Shown here piece by piece: positions 34,785-44,060 of a stretch of DNA of 64,000 bases (within the stretch, counting starts at the first letter, position 1; each line of letters begins with the position of its first letter). Both the position numbers and the translations under genes were made by a program. The DNA comes from Tardiphaga alba. GTDB lineage: Bacteria > Pseudomonadota > Alphaproteobacteria > Rhizobiales > Xanthobacteraceae. The DNA is taken from assembly GCF_018279705.1 (NCBI RefSeq), contig NZ_CP036498.1, forward strand, positions 4,419,001 through 4,483,000, given 5' to 3'. The notes under the pieces are model-generated. The model saw only the letters and a program-made list of their open reading frames with translations. It was not told where the DNA came from and searched no databases.

Positions 34785-35197
34785 CACACCAGCTCGATGC
34801 GGACTTTCTGCGCGCCCTTCCACAGCACCGTCTTGCCCATCTCCTTGAGCTTATCCAGGTTGGAGGTGATGGTGATGAAATGGTTGCCGGCCAGCTGGCC
34901 CATCTTGCTGGCGAAATGCACGCCGCTATAGGCCAGCAGGATCTCGGTCTCGCTGATGCCGCCGGGATACAGGATCATGTGGCCCGGTGCCGGGAACGAG
35001 GTGTGATTCTCGTAGTCGACGCCGAAGTCGAGGTCGCCGAGCGGCATCCACACGCCCTCGCCGCTCCAGCGCACATGGATCGCCTGGCTCTCGAACGGCA
35101 TCGCCTTCTTGAAAGCGGCGACGGTCTTCGGCGCATCCTCCTCCTCGAACTTCGCATCGAAGGTGAAATCGCCGATATGGACTTTGAGCTGGCTCAT
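34784..35197 (-). CDS. DUF3830 family protein (cyclophilin-like)
   Basis: 137 residues from ATG 35197 (MSQLKVHIGDF). The upstream open frame passes through a repeat and is not credible. The small beta-barrel domain is of the DUF3830/cyclophilin-like type: segments WSGEGVWMPLGDLDF, YENHTSFPAPGHMILYPGG and FASKMGQLAGNHF. No catalytic motif is known to me. Translational coupling to puuE suggests a part in ureide breakdown or its control. Confidence 0.75.
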   Translation of the reverse strand: MSQLKVHIGDFTFDAKFEEEDAPKTVAAFKKAMPFESQAIHVRWSGEGVWMPLGDLDFGVDYENHTSFPAPGHMILYPGGISETEILLAYSGVHFASKMGQLAGNHFITITSNLDKLKEMGKTVLWKGAQKVRIELV

Positions 35198-35309
35198 GCG
35201 GGCATGTCTCGCGTGTCGAGAGGGAACGGATACAGCCAGTGTGCAGGTGCGCTGCGAAGAAGCAAGGGTGCAGACTGTCTCGATAACAGGCGCGCGGAGG
35301 CCGATGGCC

Positions 35310-35489
35310 TCCCTCCCCGGAGCGTAGCGACTGGGGAGGGTGGCGCGGCGACGAGCAGAGCGAGGAGACGTGACGGGTGGGGTCTCTCCCCACGTGACAT
35401 CAGCGTTTGCGGAAACACCCCACCCGTCTTGAAGCTCGCTGGACGCTCGCTTCAAGCCACCCTCCCAGTCGCTGCGCTCCGGGGAGGGA
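35310..35489. repeat. dispersed 'ccctcccc' repeat, copy 2
   Basis: Ends ccctccccggagcg and ctccggggagggaa, with an inner segment ccccacgtgacatcagcg and ccccacccgtcttgaagctcg. This is nearly the same as the copies at 36117 and 51892. Confidence 0.8.
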
Positions 35490-35529
35490 AACCCCCGCCC
35501 GAAATTGTTCCTATTTTGTTCTTGACTAA

Positions 35530-36110
35530 ATTCCATTTCTGACTATTCTCCCTCTCGTCCGGCCTCGGTGAGAGGGGCGAGCGCGATCGTCACGTTCGCG
35601 GGGCTGGATGCGGTGGACGCCAAGGTTGGGGCGTCGAATGGTGCTCGGAAGACGTTCGCCGGTCGGCGGGACGGATCTGCCCCGGTTTACCCCTGGGCGC
35701 AGAAACGACCTTCCTTCAGATGGGCTGAGACCTTGTGCTGCTCGGCGGACGACCCTCTCGGCGGCGTCTGGCCCAAGTGCTCTGTCCCGGCCCATCGCCT
35801 TGGGCAAAGGGGTCTGCAGGGGCCGTCGACCCCGGCGACACGAGCAAGCCGAACACCGCGTGCGGAACGTCGGGCAAGTAAGCAAGTGCCCGTGGTCCGA
35901 AAGTCCTGATGTCTTCCCTTGCGGACGACCGCATCGGCATCAGGCCCAAGGGTGCATCGGGCACCCGGCGTTCCGCGCGCCCTCTTTCGGGAGGGAGAGT
36001 GGGAATGCGCAAAGCTCGGGCGCCGCTGGCGTCGCGAGAACGAGATCGCGCGGGTTCAGGGAATGACGGGGCTGTTTGACATGTTGATCGCAACGACGCG
36101 CAACAGCGCG
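35530..36110. other. non-coding, probably repeated element of about 0.6 kb
   Basis: Flanked on both sides by 'ccctcccc' repeat copies. Several frames are open but they look spurious, with low-complexity Arg/Pro/Ser-rich products. One minus-strand frame reads NPRDLVLATPAAPELC. I recall similar translated fragments as false hypothetical proteins in Bradyrhizobium-type genomes, but cannot verify this here. Treated as non-coding. Confidence 0.45.
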
Positions 36111-36116
36111 TGGTCT

Positions 36117-36279
36117 CCCTCCCCGGAGCGAAGCGAATGGGGAGGGTCGACCGAGCGAAGCGGAGGTCGGGGTGGGGTCTATCCTCACGTGACGTCAGAG
36201 CTTGTGGAAGCACCCCACCCGTCTCGAACGCTTCGCGTTCGATCCACCCTCCCCAGTCGCTGCGCTCCGGGAGGGAGAA
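36117..36279. repeat. dispersed 'ccctcccc' repeat, copy 3
   Basis: Contains ccctccccggagcgaagcg, gtggggtct, cacgtgacgtcagagcttg and ccccacccgtctcgaacgc before ending in ctccgggaggga. It lies directly after the stop of the small gene at 36286. Confidence 0.8.
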
Positions 36280-36285
36280 GAAACC

Positions 36286-36543
36286 TCACCTCTCATCGCT
36301 CAGCGGCGGCCGGAATGTCAGCGGCTCCTCTTGCGAACGCTTCCGCGCCCGTTCGAGCGCTTCGGCGAAATCAGGCGCGTTGAACCACGGCAGATCACGC
36401 ATCGGCGCATCGAGATTGTCATCCCAGATGCGCGACACCTCGATATCGAATTTCATATTGTATTTCTTGCTGACGGCCTGAACGCCATAACCGGTGACAG
36501 CCCATTGCCGACCGAGCCAGAACACATCGCGATGTAGTACCAC
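36286..36543 (-). CDS. small conserved-looking hypothetical protein
   Basis: 85 residues from a GTG at 36543 preceded by AAGGGG. The upstream extension of the open frame has different composition and I do not accept it. The product (VLHRDVFWLGRQWAVTGYG ... NMKFDIEVSRIWDD ... FAEALERARKRS) has the balanced composition of a real protein. It is soluble, with an amphipathic helix near the C-terminus. The function is unknown and it stands alone between repeats and the metY gene. Confidence 0.6.
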   Translation of the reverse strand: MVLHRDVFWLGRQWAVTGYGVQAVSKKYNMKFDIEVSRIWDDNLDAPMRDLPWFNAPDFAEALERARKRSQEEPLTFRPPLSDER

Positions 36544-36933
36544 GCCCCTTACGCTACCTTCCCCCGAAGACCGCAATGACCTCATGCACACTGCACGAGG
36601 CGTCTCCACTGATTCTTCTTCATGCACGTATGCCTGCGCGCAGACTGCGGCGGCAGTGCGATCATCGCATCGGCCTTCCGGCATCGCGATCGCGCCGCGC
36701 CTTCTCCGCTCGCCTGGCGGTGATGTTGTTTGCATCGCAGCGCACCGGACGCAACCCGCATGCGCGCGGCCGAGCCATGCCGGCGCTAACGGCAGTGGAC
36801 AGTTGAGTACTTTTGCACTGCAACTCCGCAAATGCGCAGGCGAAAGCTCGTCCGCACACGCGCTGTTCCGTCTGTCGAAATGCGCACTGCACCGGGGCTT
36901 CGATTCGTGCCATAGAAGATAAAAATTGAAGGG
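36544..36933. other. intergenic region before metY
   Basis: About 390 bases without a supported gene. I looked for a SAM-II or other methionine-related riboswitch before metY and did not see its conserved elements. The last 60 bases become AT-rich (gataaaaattgaaggg) and hold the ribosome site. Confidence 0.4.
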
Positions 36934-38241
36934 ATGACACCACTAATGCCAGCACCCAAGCCGCCCGCCTTTGAAACGCTGAGCCTGCACGCGGGACAGC
37001 ACCCGGACCCGGTCACCGGATCGCGCGCGGTGCCGATCTATCAAACCACGTCCTATGTGTTCCAGGACACCGATCATGCCGCCGCTTTGTTCAATCTCGA
37101 ACGCGCCGGGCACATCTATACCCGCATCTCCAATCCCACCATCGCCGTGCTGGAAGAGCGCCTCGCAGCACTCGAGAATGGCGTCGGCGCCGTCTGCACC
37201 GCATCGGGCATGGCCGCGCTGCATCTCGCCATCGCGACCATCCTCAATGCCGGCGATCACATCGTGGCTTCGTCGTCGCTCTATGGCGGCACCATCAATC
37301 TGCTCGCCCACACGCTGCCGCGCTTCGGCATCACCACGACATTCGTGAAGCCGCGCGACCTCGACGCCTTCAAGGCCGCGATCAAGCCGAACACCAAACT
37401 CGTGATCGGCGAGACCATCGGCAATCCCGGCCTCGAAGTGCTCGACATTCCCGCGGTCGCCGACATCGCGCATGCCGCGAAAATTCCGCTGCTCATCGAC
37501 AACACCTTTGCCACGCCATACCTGTCGCGCCCGATCGATCTCGGAGCCGACCTCGTCATGAATTCCACGACGAAGTGGATCGGCGGCCATGGCATCGCCA
37601 TCGGCGGCGTGCTCGTCGATGGCGGCCGCTTCGACTGGCGCGCCTCCGGCAAGTTCCCGCAACTCACCGAGCCCTATGCCGGCTATCACGGCATCGTCTT
37701 CGACGAGCAGTTCGGCACTGCCGCCTTCATCATGCGCGCCCGCACCGAAGGGCTGCGCGATTTCGGCGCGTGTCTCTCGCCGACCAATGCATTCCAGCTG
37801 CTGCAAGGCGTCGAGACGCTCGGCATCCGCATGGAGCGCCATGTCGCCAATACCAGCGACGTGCTGGCGGCGCTGACCGCGAACAAGGCCGTCGACTGGG
37901 TGCTGCATCCCTCGCTGGAAAACCATCCCGATCATGCGCTGGCCAAGACGCTGCTGCCGCGTGGCGCCGGCTCCATCATCTCCTTCGGCATCAAGGGCGG
38001 TCGTCCCGCCGGCCGCAAATTCATCGAGGCGCTGAAGCTGACCAGCCATCTCGCCAATGTCGGCGATGCCAAGACGCTGGTAATCCATCCGGCGTCGACC
38101 ACGCATCAGCAGATGGATGCCGAACAACTCAAGGCCGCCGGCATCGGCGAGGAACTGATCCGCCTTTCGGTCGGTATCGAGGCCGCGCAGGATATCATCG
38201 ACGATCTCGCGCAGGCGCTGCGCTTCTCGCAGAAGGGCTGA
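36934..38241 (+). CDS. metY: O-acetylhomoserine sulfhydrylase family enzyme
   Basis: 435 residues, Cys/Met metabolism PLP-dependent family. It makes homocysteine (or methionine directly) from O-acetylhomoserine and sulfide or methanethiol. The PLP lysine is K214 in [16 protein letters not shown] near 62-69 and the length of about 430 separate MetY from the shorter MetB/MetC. AAGGG abuts ATG 36934; a second ATG at 36946 is possible. The hydrolase gene follows four bases after the stop codon. Confidence 0.88.
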   Translation: MTPLMPAPKPPAFETLSLHAGQHPDPVTGSRAVPIYQTTSYVFQDTDHAAALFNLERAGHIYTRISNPTIAVLEERLAALENGVGAVCTASGMAALHLAIATILNAGDHIVASSSLYGGTINLLAHTLPRFGITTTFVKPRDLDAFKAAIKPNTKLVIGETIGNPGLEVLDIPAVADIAHAAKIPLLIDNTFATPYLSRPIDLGADLVMNSTTKWIGGHGIAIGGVLVDGGRFDWRASGKFPQLTEPYAGYHGIVFDEQFGTAAFIMRARTEGLRDFGACLSPTNAFQLLQGVETLGIRMERHVANTSDVLAALTANKAVDWVLHPSLENHPDHALAKTLLPRGAGSIISFGIKGGRPAGRKFIEALKLTSHLANVGDAKTLVIHPASTTHQQMDAEQLKAAGIGEELIRLSVGIEAAQDIIDDLAQALRFSQKG

Positions 38242-38245
38242 GCCG

Positions 38246-39028
38246 ATGCAGATCACAGTCAACGGTCACGACACCTTTGTCGCCAATGGCGGCCGTGTTT
38301 TCGATCCGTCGCTGCCCGTCGTGGTGCTGCTGCACGGCGCCGGCTTCGACAGTTCCACCTGGGCGCTGCATACGCGCTGGTTCGCCCATCACGGCTATGC
38401 CGTGCTGGCGCCGGATCTTCCCGGCCACGGCCGCAGCGGCGGCGACGCGCTGACCACGATCGGCGACCTCGCCGACTGGACCGCGGCACTGATCACGGCC
38501 GCCGGCGCGAAGAATGCGCGGCTGATCGGCCACTCCATGGGCTCGTTGATCGCCGTCGAAACCGCGGCGCGCCACCCCGACAAGGTCACGCGCCTCGACC
38601 TGCTCGGCACGGCGGCGACGATGACGGTCGGACCGGATCTCCTGAAGGACGCCGAAGCCAATGCCCAGTCGGCCATCGACATGGTGTCGATCTGGGGCCT
38701 CGGCATGCGCGCCGAGCTCGGCGGCAGTCTGGCGCCCGGCCTATGGATGCATACCGGCGCGCAGCGGGTGCTGGAGGCGACGAAGCCCGGCGTCCTTTAT
38801 GCCGATCTCAATGCCTGCAATGCCTACCAGAATGCCCTCGCTGCCGCCGCTGAGATCAAGGTCCCCGTCACTTTGATCTTGGGCGAACGGGACATGATGA
38901 CCCCCGCCAAGGCCGGCAAGGCGCTCGCCGCAGCGCTCGGCGATGCGCGTACGGTGATTCTCCCCGCCACCGGCCACATGATGATGATCGAGCGCCCCGA
39001 CGAGGTGCTGGCCGCCTTGCGCGGCTAG
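38246..39028 (+). CDS. alpha/beta hydrolase
   Basis: 260 residues. The nucleophile elbow is GHSMG with S97, the oxyanion-hole HGAG is at 30-33, the acid is probably the Asp of GERDMM and the catalytic His is in TGHMMM. It follows metY closely. Homoserine acetyltransferase (MetX) shares the fold but is longer and has a different elbow context, so I do not call it MetX. It could be a thioesterase or esterase acting near methionine metabolism. Confidence 0.83.
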   Translation: MQITVNGHDTFVANGGRVFDPSLPVVVLLHGAGFDSSTWALHTRWFAHHGYAVLAPDLPGHGRSGGDALTTIGDLADWTAALITAAGAKNARLIGHSMGSLIAVETAARHPDKVTRLDLLGTAATMTVGPDLLKDAEANAQSAIDMVSIWGLGMRAELGGSLAPGLWMHTGAQRVLEATKPGVLYADLNACNAYQNALAAAAEIKVPVTLILGERDMMTPAKAGKALAAALGDARTVILPATGHMMMIERPDEVLAALRG

Positions 39029-39078
39029 ATCGACGGAAGCCAGTTGCGCAGCGCTGCGCACTGTGCTTCCTGTCATCC

Positions 39079-39250
39079 GTTATCGGTGCCTCCGTCAGGA
39101 GGTGAAACGGGAATGCGGTGAGGGGAGATATCCTCCAATGCCGCGGCTGCCCCCGCAACTGTCAGCAGTTCGTCCGAAGCCACACAGCCACTGAGCATCG
39201 CTCGGGAAGGCGGCCCCGGAGATCACTGCGAGCCAGGAGACCGGCCGATA
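39079..39250 (+). ncRNA. cobalamin (B12) riboswitch upstream of btuB
   Basis: Contains the conserved series of an adenosylcobalamin aptamer: ggtgcc and ggtgaaacgggaa, then gccgcggctgcccccgcaactgt, then agccact, and finally the B12 box agccaggagaccggcc (39231-39246). It ends about 45 bases before the btuB start codon, suited to translational control by sequestering the ribosome site. Confidence 0.92.
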
Positions 39251-39295
39251 ATCTGTCTATATCGCGTTCGACGGTGGGTCGACGGAAGGTTTTCT

Positions 39296-41266
39296 ATGTC
39301 TATCCGAACAATCGCTGCAGGCACTGCGGCGATTCTTGCTATGTCTGCGCATGCCGCGCAGGCGCAATCCAATTCTGAACAATTGTCTGAAGTCGTCGTC
39401 ACTGCAAACCGCACGGCGGAACCGCTGAGTGCCACCGGCAGCGCCATCAGCGTGGTGTCGGGCGAGACGATCGCCACGTCCAATCCAGGCTCGCTGGTCG
39501 ATGCGCTGCGCAGCGTCCCCGGCATCGACATCTCCGAAAACGGCGGCCCCGGCGGCACCGCCAATGTGCGCATGCGCGGCGCCAATACCGGCCAGACACT
39601 GGTGATGATCGACGGCATCCGCGTCAACGATCCCACCGCCGCTTCCGGCGATTTCGAATTCGCCATGTTCGCGCCGTCGGCCATCGATCGCATCGAAGTG
39701 CTGCGCGGCCCGCAAAGCGCGCTGTACGGCTCCGACGCCATGGGTGGCGTGGTCAATATCATCACCAAGAAGGGCACCGGCCCCGCGCAATTCAACGTCC
39801 GCACCGAAGCCGGCAGCTACGGCACCGTGGTCACGCAAGGCTCCATGGTCGGCTCGCAGGGTCCGTGGTCCTACGCCTTCACCGCCGGCGGCCAGCATTC
39901 GAACGGCTTCTCGCGCTACGGCTACCGCATCCCCGCCATCGAGGCGAAGTATCCGAATCTCGAACGCGACGGTTTCGATCGCGTCGGCGGTTCAGGCCGC
40001 ATCGGTTATGATGCCGGCGAAGGCATCCGCCTGGAGGCCGGCACCGTGCAGTCGTTCACCCGCGCCGCCTATGATCCCGGCAGCGGCACCTATCCGGACA
40101 CGGGATCGTCCACCGACCGCCTGCTGCAGACCATCTATGGTCGCGTCGGCATCGACTCCTTCGGCGGCGTACTGACGCACAATATCACGGTGTCGAACAC
40201 CCATACCGAGCGTTCGTTCAGCGAAGTCAGCTACCCCTTCTATATCCCCCGCCCTCCCGGGGCCACCGCACGCGTCCTCGACTACTGGGGCGACAGCCTC
40301 GGCGCCGAATATCAGGCAACGCTGAAGCTCGGCGCCTTCGGCTCGCTGATCTATGGCGCCAAAACCCAGAGCGAAACGGCGCAGACATTCACCACGAGCA
40401 TTTTGCCGACGTTGGGCCAGATGACGCCGACGCTGTCGAAGCAACAGGATACGAACTCCATCTTCGCGCTATGGTCGGTGCCGATCGGCGAGCGGCTCAG
40501 CGTGACGCTGGGCGGCCGCGTCGATGATGTCGTCAATGTCGCGCGCTTCGAAACCTGGCGCGCAACGGCTGCGTACAACATCTTCGAGACCGGCACGAAA
40601 CTGCGCGCCAGCGCTGGCACCGGCGCCAAGGCGCCGACACTGTTTCAGCTGTATTCGCAGGCCAACGGCACACCCACGCTGTCACCCGAAACGAGTTTCG
40701 GCTACGACGCCGGCATCGATCAGAGCTTGTTCAACGGTCGCGTGCTCCTGTCGGTCACAGGCTTCGCAAACGACTTCAGCAACCTGATCAACTTCGTGTC
40801 CTATACACCGACCGCATGCGCCCTGGGCCAGACCGGGGGATGCTACAACAACGTTGCCCGCGCCGAGACCAGCGGCCTCGAAGTCAGCGCCAATATCGAC
40901 GTGCTGCCCGGCCTGGTGAAGTTCAATGCGGCTTACACCTATCTGCACGCCGTCGATATGACGACCGGCTTGATCCTGGCGCGTCGCCCGCAAAATCTCG
41001 CACGCTTCGCGCTCACCATCACGCCGAACGACCGCTGGCTGATCGAGCCACGAATTACCACGGTGTCGAAGCGCTATAACAATGCCAACGAAATCGGCGT
41101 GATCGATGCCTATACGCGCGTCGATATCTATAGCGAGTACAAGCTGGATTCGAACTGGAAGGTGTTTGCGCGCGGTGAGAACATTCTCAATGAGCGTTAT
41201 CAGGAAGTGCTGAATTTCGGCACAACGGGTCCCGCGCTTTATGCAGGATTCAACGCCACATGGTGA
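39296..41266 (+). CDS. btuB: TonB-dependent cobalamin receptor
   Basis: 656-residue outer-membrane beta-barrel. Signal peptide to about residue 23 (HAAQAQ), TonB box-like LSEVVVTANRT at about 30-40, plug domain (about 45-155) and barrel ending in aromatic W. The upstream B12 riboswitch and downstream BtuC/BtuD give the B12 specificity; sequence alone would allow another metal chelate. Confidence 0.93.
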   Translation: MSIRTIAAGTAAILAMSAHAAQAQSNSEQLSEVVVTANRTAEPLSATGSAISVVSGETIATSNPGSLVDALRSVPGIDISENGGPGGTANVRMRGANTGQTLVMIDGIRVNDPTAASGDFEFAMFAPSAIDRIEVLRGPQSALYGSDAMGGVVNIITKKGTGPAQFNVRTEAGSYGTVVTQGSMVGSQGPWSYAFTAGGQHSNGFSRYGYRIPAIEAKYPNLERDGFDRVGGSGRIGYDAGEGIRLEAGTVQSFTRAAYDPGSGTYPDTGSSTDRLLQTIYGRVGIDSFGGVLTHNITVSNTHTERSFSEVSYPFYIPRPPGATARVLDYWGDSLGAEYQATLKLGAFGSLIYGAKTQSETAQTFTTSILPTLGQMTPTLSKQQDTNSIFALWSVPIGERLSVTLGGRVDDVVNVARFETWRATAAYNIFETGTKLRASAGTGAKAPTLFQLYSQANGTPTLSPETSFGYDAGIDQSLFNGRVLLSVTGFANDFSNLINFVSYTPTACALGQTGGCYNNVARAETSGLEVSANIDVLPGLVKFNAAYTYLHAVDMTTGLILARRPQNLARFALTITPNDRWLIEPRITTVSKRYNNANEIGVIDAYTRVDIYSEYKLDSNWKVFARGENILNERYQEVLNFGTTGPALYAGFNATW

Positions 41267-42285
41267 CCGGACGACCAGCAACGCGGCGCTACACGCTCGC
41301 CATCTCGGCACTTGTCGGGCTGGTGGTGCTTTTGCTGCTGGCGTCGCTCGGCACCGGCCCTGTTCGCCTGCCGCCGCTGACGGTGCTCGATGCATTGATC
41401 GGCGGCGGCAGCGACGTGCACCAGATCATTGTCCGCGAGATCCGCCTGCCGCGCGCGATCCTGGCACTCGCCATCGGCGGCATTCTCGGTCTCTCCGGTG
41501 CGGCGCTGCAGGGCCTGCTGCGCAATCCCCTCGCCTCGCCTTCGCTGTTCGGCGCGCCGCAATCGGCCGCCTTCGGTGCGGTGCTGATGATTTCGCTCGG
41601 CCTTGCCGATGTGCGCTCTTGGGCCTTGCCGGTCGCCGGCATCAGCATGGCATTCGCATCTGTCTTCGTGCTGCTCGCCATCGCCGGCCGCAATGCCGGA
41701 CTGCTGTTGCTGATCCTCGCCGGCCTCGCAATCTCGAGCCTCGCTGGTGCTGCGACGGCGCTGGTGATGAACCTGTCGCCCAATCCCTTCGCCGCACTCG
41801 AAATCGCATTCTGGCTGCTCGGTTCGCTGGAGGATCGCAGCTTCCGCCATGTCGAGCTGGCAATGCCGTTCATTCTTGCCGGTGCCGCCATCCTGATGAG
41901 CCAGCGCTCGGCGTTTCGCGCGCTCAGCCTCGGCGAGGAAACCGCGCAGAGCCTCGGCGTGCATGTCTCGCGCCTGCGGCTGCTGGTCATCCTCGGTGTG
42001 GCGCTTGGCGTCGGCGGCGCCGTTGCCGTCGCCGGCTCCATCGGCTTCATCGGCCTCGTCGCGCCACACCTGATGCGACCGATCGTCGGCCATGATCCGG
42101 CCCGGCTCCTGGTACCGAGCGCGCTGACCGGGGCAGCACTGCTGCTTGCCGCCGATATCGCCGTCCGCATTATTCCGTCCACCACCGACATCAAGGTCGG
42201 CGTGTTGACCTCGATCATCGGCGTTCCATTCTTCCTGTACCTGATCATGCGCGAACGCCGCACACTCGGCGGAGGCATCGCATGA
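41260..42285 (+). CDS. btuC: cobalamin ABC transporter permease
   Basis: 341 residues, FecCD/BtuC family with about ten membrane helices. The conserved segments LALAIGGILGLSGAALQGLLRNPLA and GSIGFIGLVAPHLMR form the channel and ATPase contact. It overlaps the end of btuB by seven bases and the start of btuD by four. Confidence 0.92.
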   Translation: MVTGRPATRRYTLAISALVGLVVLLLLASLGTGPVRLPPLTVLDALIGGGSDVHQIIVREIRLPRAILALAIGGILGLSGAALQGLLRNPLASPSLFGAPQSAAFGAVLMISLGLADVRSWALPVAGISMAFASVFVLLAIAGRNAGLLLLILAGLAISSLAGAATALVMNLSPNPFAALEIAFWLLGSLEDRSFRHVELAMPFILAGAAILMSQRSAFRALSLGEETAQSLGVHVSRLRLLVILGVALGVGGAVAVAGSIGFIGLVAPHLMRPIVGHDPARLLVPSALTGAALLLAADIAVRIIPSTTDIKVGVLTSIIGVPFFLYLIMRERRTLGGGIA

Positions 42286-43064
42286 GTGAAGCACCATTGC
42301 TGGTCGCAACCGATCTGAACGTTGCCCTGTCTGGCCGTAACGTGCTGCAGGACGTTTCGCTGTCCTTGTCGAAAGCCCATCTCGTTGCGCTGGTGGGACC
42401 GAACGGCGCCGGCAAGACCACACTCCTACGCGCCCTCGCCGGCCTGCAGACTGCCACCGGCACGATCACGGTTGCCGGCACAGCACTCGCTGACCTATCG
42501 CTGCGCGAGCGAGCCAAGCGCTTCGGCTACCTGCCGCAGGGACATCTGGTGCATTGGCCATTGCTGGCGAAAGACGTCGTCGCGCTCGGCCGCTATCCTC
42601 ACGGCGCAACCGATCCGGCGCGCCTAACCGCTGAGGACGAAGCCGCTGTACAACGCGCAATGGAAGCCACCGACACGGTTGGATTCGCCGCCCGCCGGGT
42701 GACCGAACTTTCCGGCGGTGAACGCAGCCGGGTGGCATTGGCGCGGGTGTTTGCCGTTGAAGCGCCGATCGTGCTTGCGGATGAACCAACGGCATCGCTC
42801 GATCCGCGCTACCAGCTCGACGTGATGAGCAATCTGCGCCGCACCGCCGACAGCGGCGTATTGGTGATCGTCGTCACCCATGACCTCGGCCTTGCCGCGC
42901 GGTTCGCCGACACGGTGCTTGTGATGTCGCGCGGCAGACTTGTGGCACAAGGCGCTCCGGCGGCTGCCCTGTCCGACGAGATCCTTGCCGACGTCTTCCG
43001 TGTTGACGCCTATCGCGCCACGCATGCCGAACAGGCCGTGGTGCTGCCCTGGACGGGAGTCTGA
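42282..43064 (+). CDS. btuD: cobalamin ABC transporter ATP-binding protein
   Basis: 260 residues. Walker A is GPNGAGKTT at 39-47, signature LSGGERSR and Walker B IVLADEP; family FecE/BtuD. ATGA overlap with btuC. It is the last gene of the riboswitch-controlled btuB-btuC-btuD unit and converges on cobD with a 12-base gap. Confidence 0.92.
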   Translation: MSEAPLLVATDLNVALSGRNVLQDVSLSLSKAHLVALVGPNGAGKTTLLRALAGLQTATGTITVAGTALADLSLRERAKRFGYLPQGHLVHWPLLAKDVVALGRYPHGATDPARLTAEDEAAVQRAMEATDTVGFAARRVTELSGGERSRVALARVFAVEAPIVLADEPTASLDPRYQLDVMSNLRRTADSGVLVIVVTHDLGLAARFADTVLVMSRGRLVAQGAPAAALSDEILADVFRVDAYRATHAEQAVVLPWTGV

Positions 43065-43076
43065 GCGATGCCGCGG

Positions 43077-44060
43077 CTATTTCGCCAGCGCCTGCGCCAG
43101 ACGTTCGAGCGCCTCTGCGTCGGGCGGCAAGCCGCAGCGCAGGAGGTCCCCGGCCCAGTCGAAGCTGCGACACCAGATGTGCTGTTGCGCGAGTTTGCGA
43201 TGCAAAGCAGATGCGTCGCGATGTCGGGCCAGCCGATAGAGCGTGGTGCCTCCGACAATCTCGAAACCGGCATCCATCAGCACGCCGTCGAGCTTGATCG
43301 CCTGGGCAGCGAGCCGCACGCGCGTGGGCAGCACCCAATGTACGTCACCGAGCGCGCGTGTCCCGACATGCAATGCGGGCCCGGAAACGCTCCACGGTCC
43401 GAGCACGGTGCGGATGCGGTTGGCGAGATCAGGTGTCGTGATCGCAAAGCCGAGTCGGATGCCGGCGAGACCGTAAAACTTGCCGAACGAACGCAGGATC
43501 ACGACCGGCAGTTTGCCGCAGGATGCGACGGCGCTAATACCGGCTTCCACATCGGCGAAGGCTTCGTCAATGACAAGCCAGCCGCCGCGCCGCTGCAACA
43601 CGGTCGCAACTTCCGCCAGCCGATCGGGATTGACCACACGGCCGTCGGGATTGTTCGGATTGACGATCACCGCGTGGGTGACATGCGCCGGCAGCTCGGC
43701 GAGATCGCCGATCGCGGCGATGGAATGCCCGGCACCGCTCCAGGCGGCAGAATGCTCGTTATAGGTCGGGCCGACAATGGCAACGGCGCCATCCGCCGCG
43801 AGGCGCGGCAGCAACTGGATCAGCGCCTGCGTGCCATTGGCGGCGACGATGCCGGCATTGTCGGGAACGCGATAGGCACCGCGCGCGGCAGCCAGCAGCG
43901 CCTGCTCGTCGGCGCGCGACGGCAGCCGCTGCCAGGCGCTATCCGGCAACTTGCGGATCGGCCACGGCCACGGATTGATGCCGGTCGAAAGGTCCAGCCA
44001 ATCGTCCGCCGCGCCGCCAAATTCGGCCATCGCCTGAGTGAGGTCGCCACCATGTTTCAT
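43077..44060 (-). CDS. cobD: threonine-phosphate decarboxylase
   Basis: 327-residue fold-type I PLP enzyme related to histidinol-phosphate aminotransferase (called CobC in the Pseudomonas denitrificans scheme). It makes aminopropanol phosphate for the nucleotide loop. The PLP lysine is K194 in RSFGKFYG, and NPNNPDG at 134-140 and LSTGINP near the N-terminus are typical. It is inverted relative to its neighbours; its product is used by CbiB, encoded just beyond btuF. Confidence 0.9.
   Translation of the reverse strand: MKHGGDLTQAMAEFGGAADDWLDLSTGINPWPWPIRKLPDSAWQRLPSRADEQALLAAARGAYRVPDNAGIVAANGTQALIQLLPRLAADGAVAIVGPTYNEHSAAWSGAGHSIAAIGDLAELPAHVTHAVIVNPNNPDGRVVNPDRLAEVATVLQRRGGWLVIDEAFADVEAGISAVASCGKLPVVILRSFGKFYGLAGIRLGFAITTPDLANRIRTVLGPWSVSGPALHVGTRALGDVHWVLPTRVRLAAQAIKLDGVLMDAGFEIVGGTTLYRLARHRDASALHRKLAQQHIWCRSFDWAGDLLRCGLPPDAEALERLAQALAK

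Noticed and set aside
35568..36383. Several 110-160 residue frames in the repeat block
   Set aside because: They cross repeat boundaries, overlap one another on both strands and have Arg/Pro/Ser-rich products.
36544..36933. Possible SAM-type riboswitch before metY
   Set aside because: I looked for the SAM-II conserved segments common before alphaproteobacterial met genes and did not find them.
38246..39028. Alpha/beta hydrolase as MetX homoserine acetyltransferase
   Set aside because: Too short and the elbow GHSMG lies in an esterase-like context; position after metY alone is not enough.
43068..44051. Upstream extension of the btuF frame to 619 residues
   Set aside because: This part is antisense to cobD; the real protein begins with a signal peptide near 44052.
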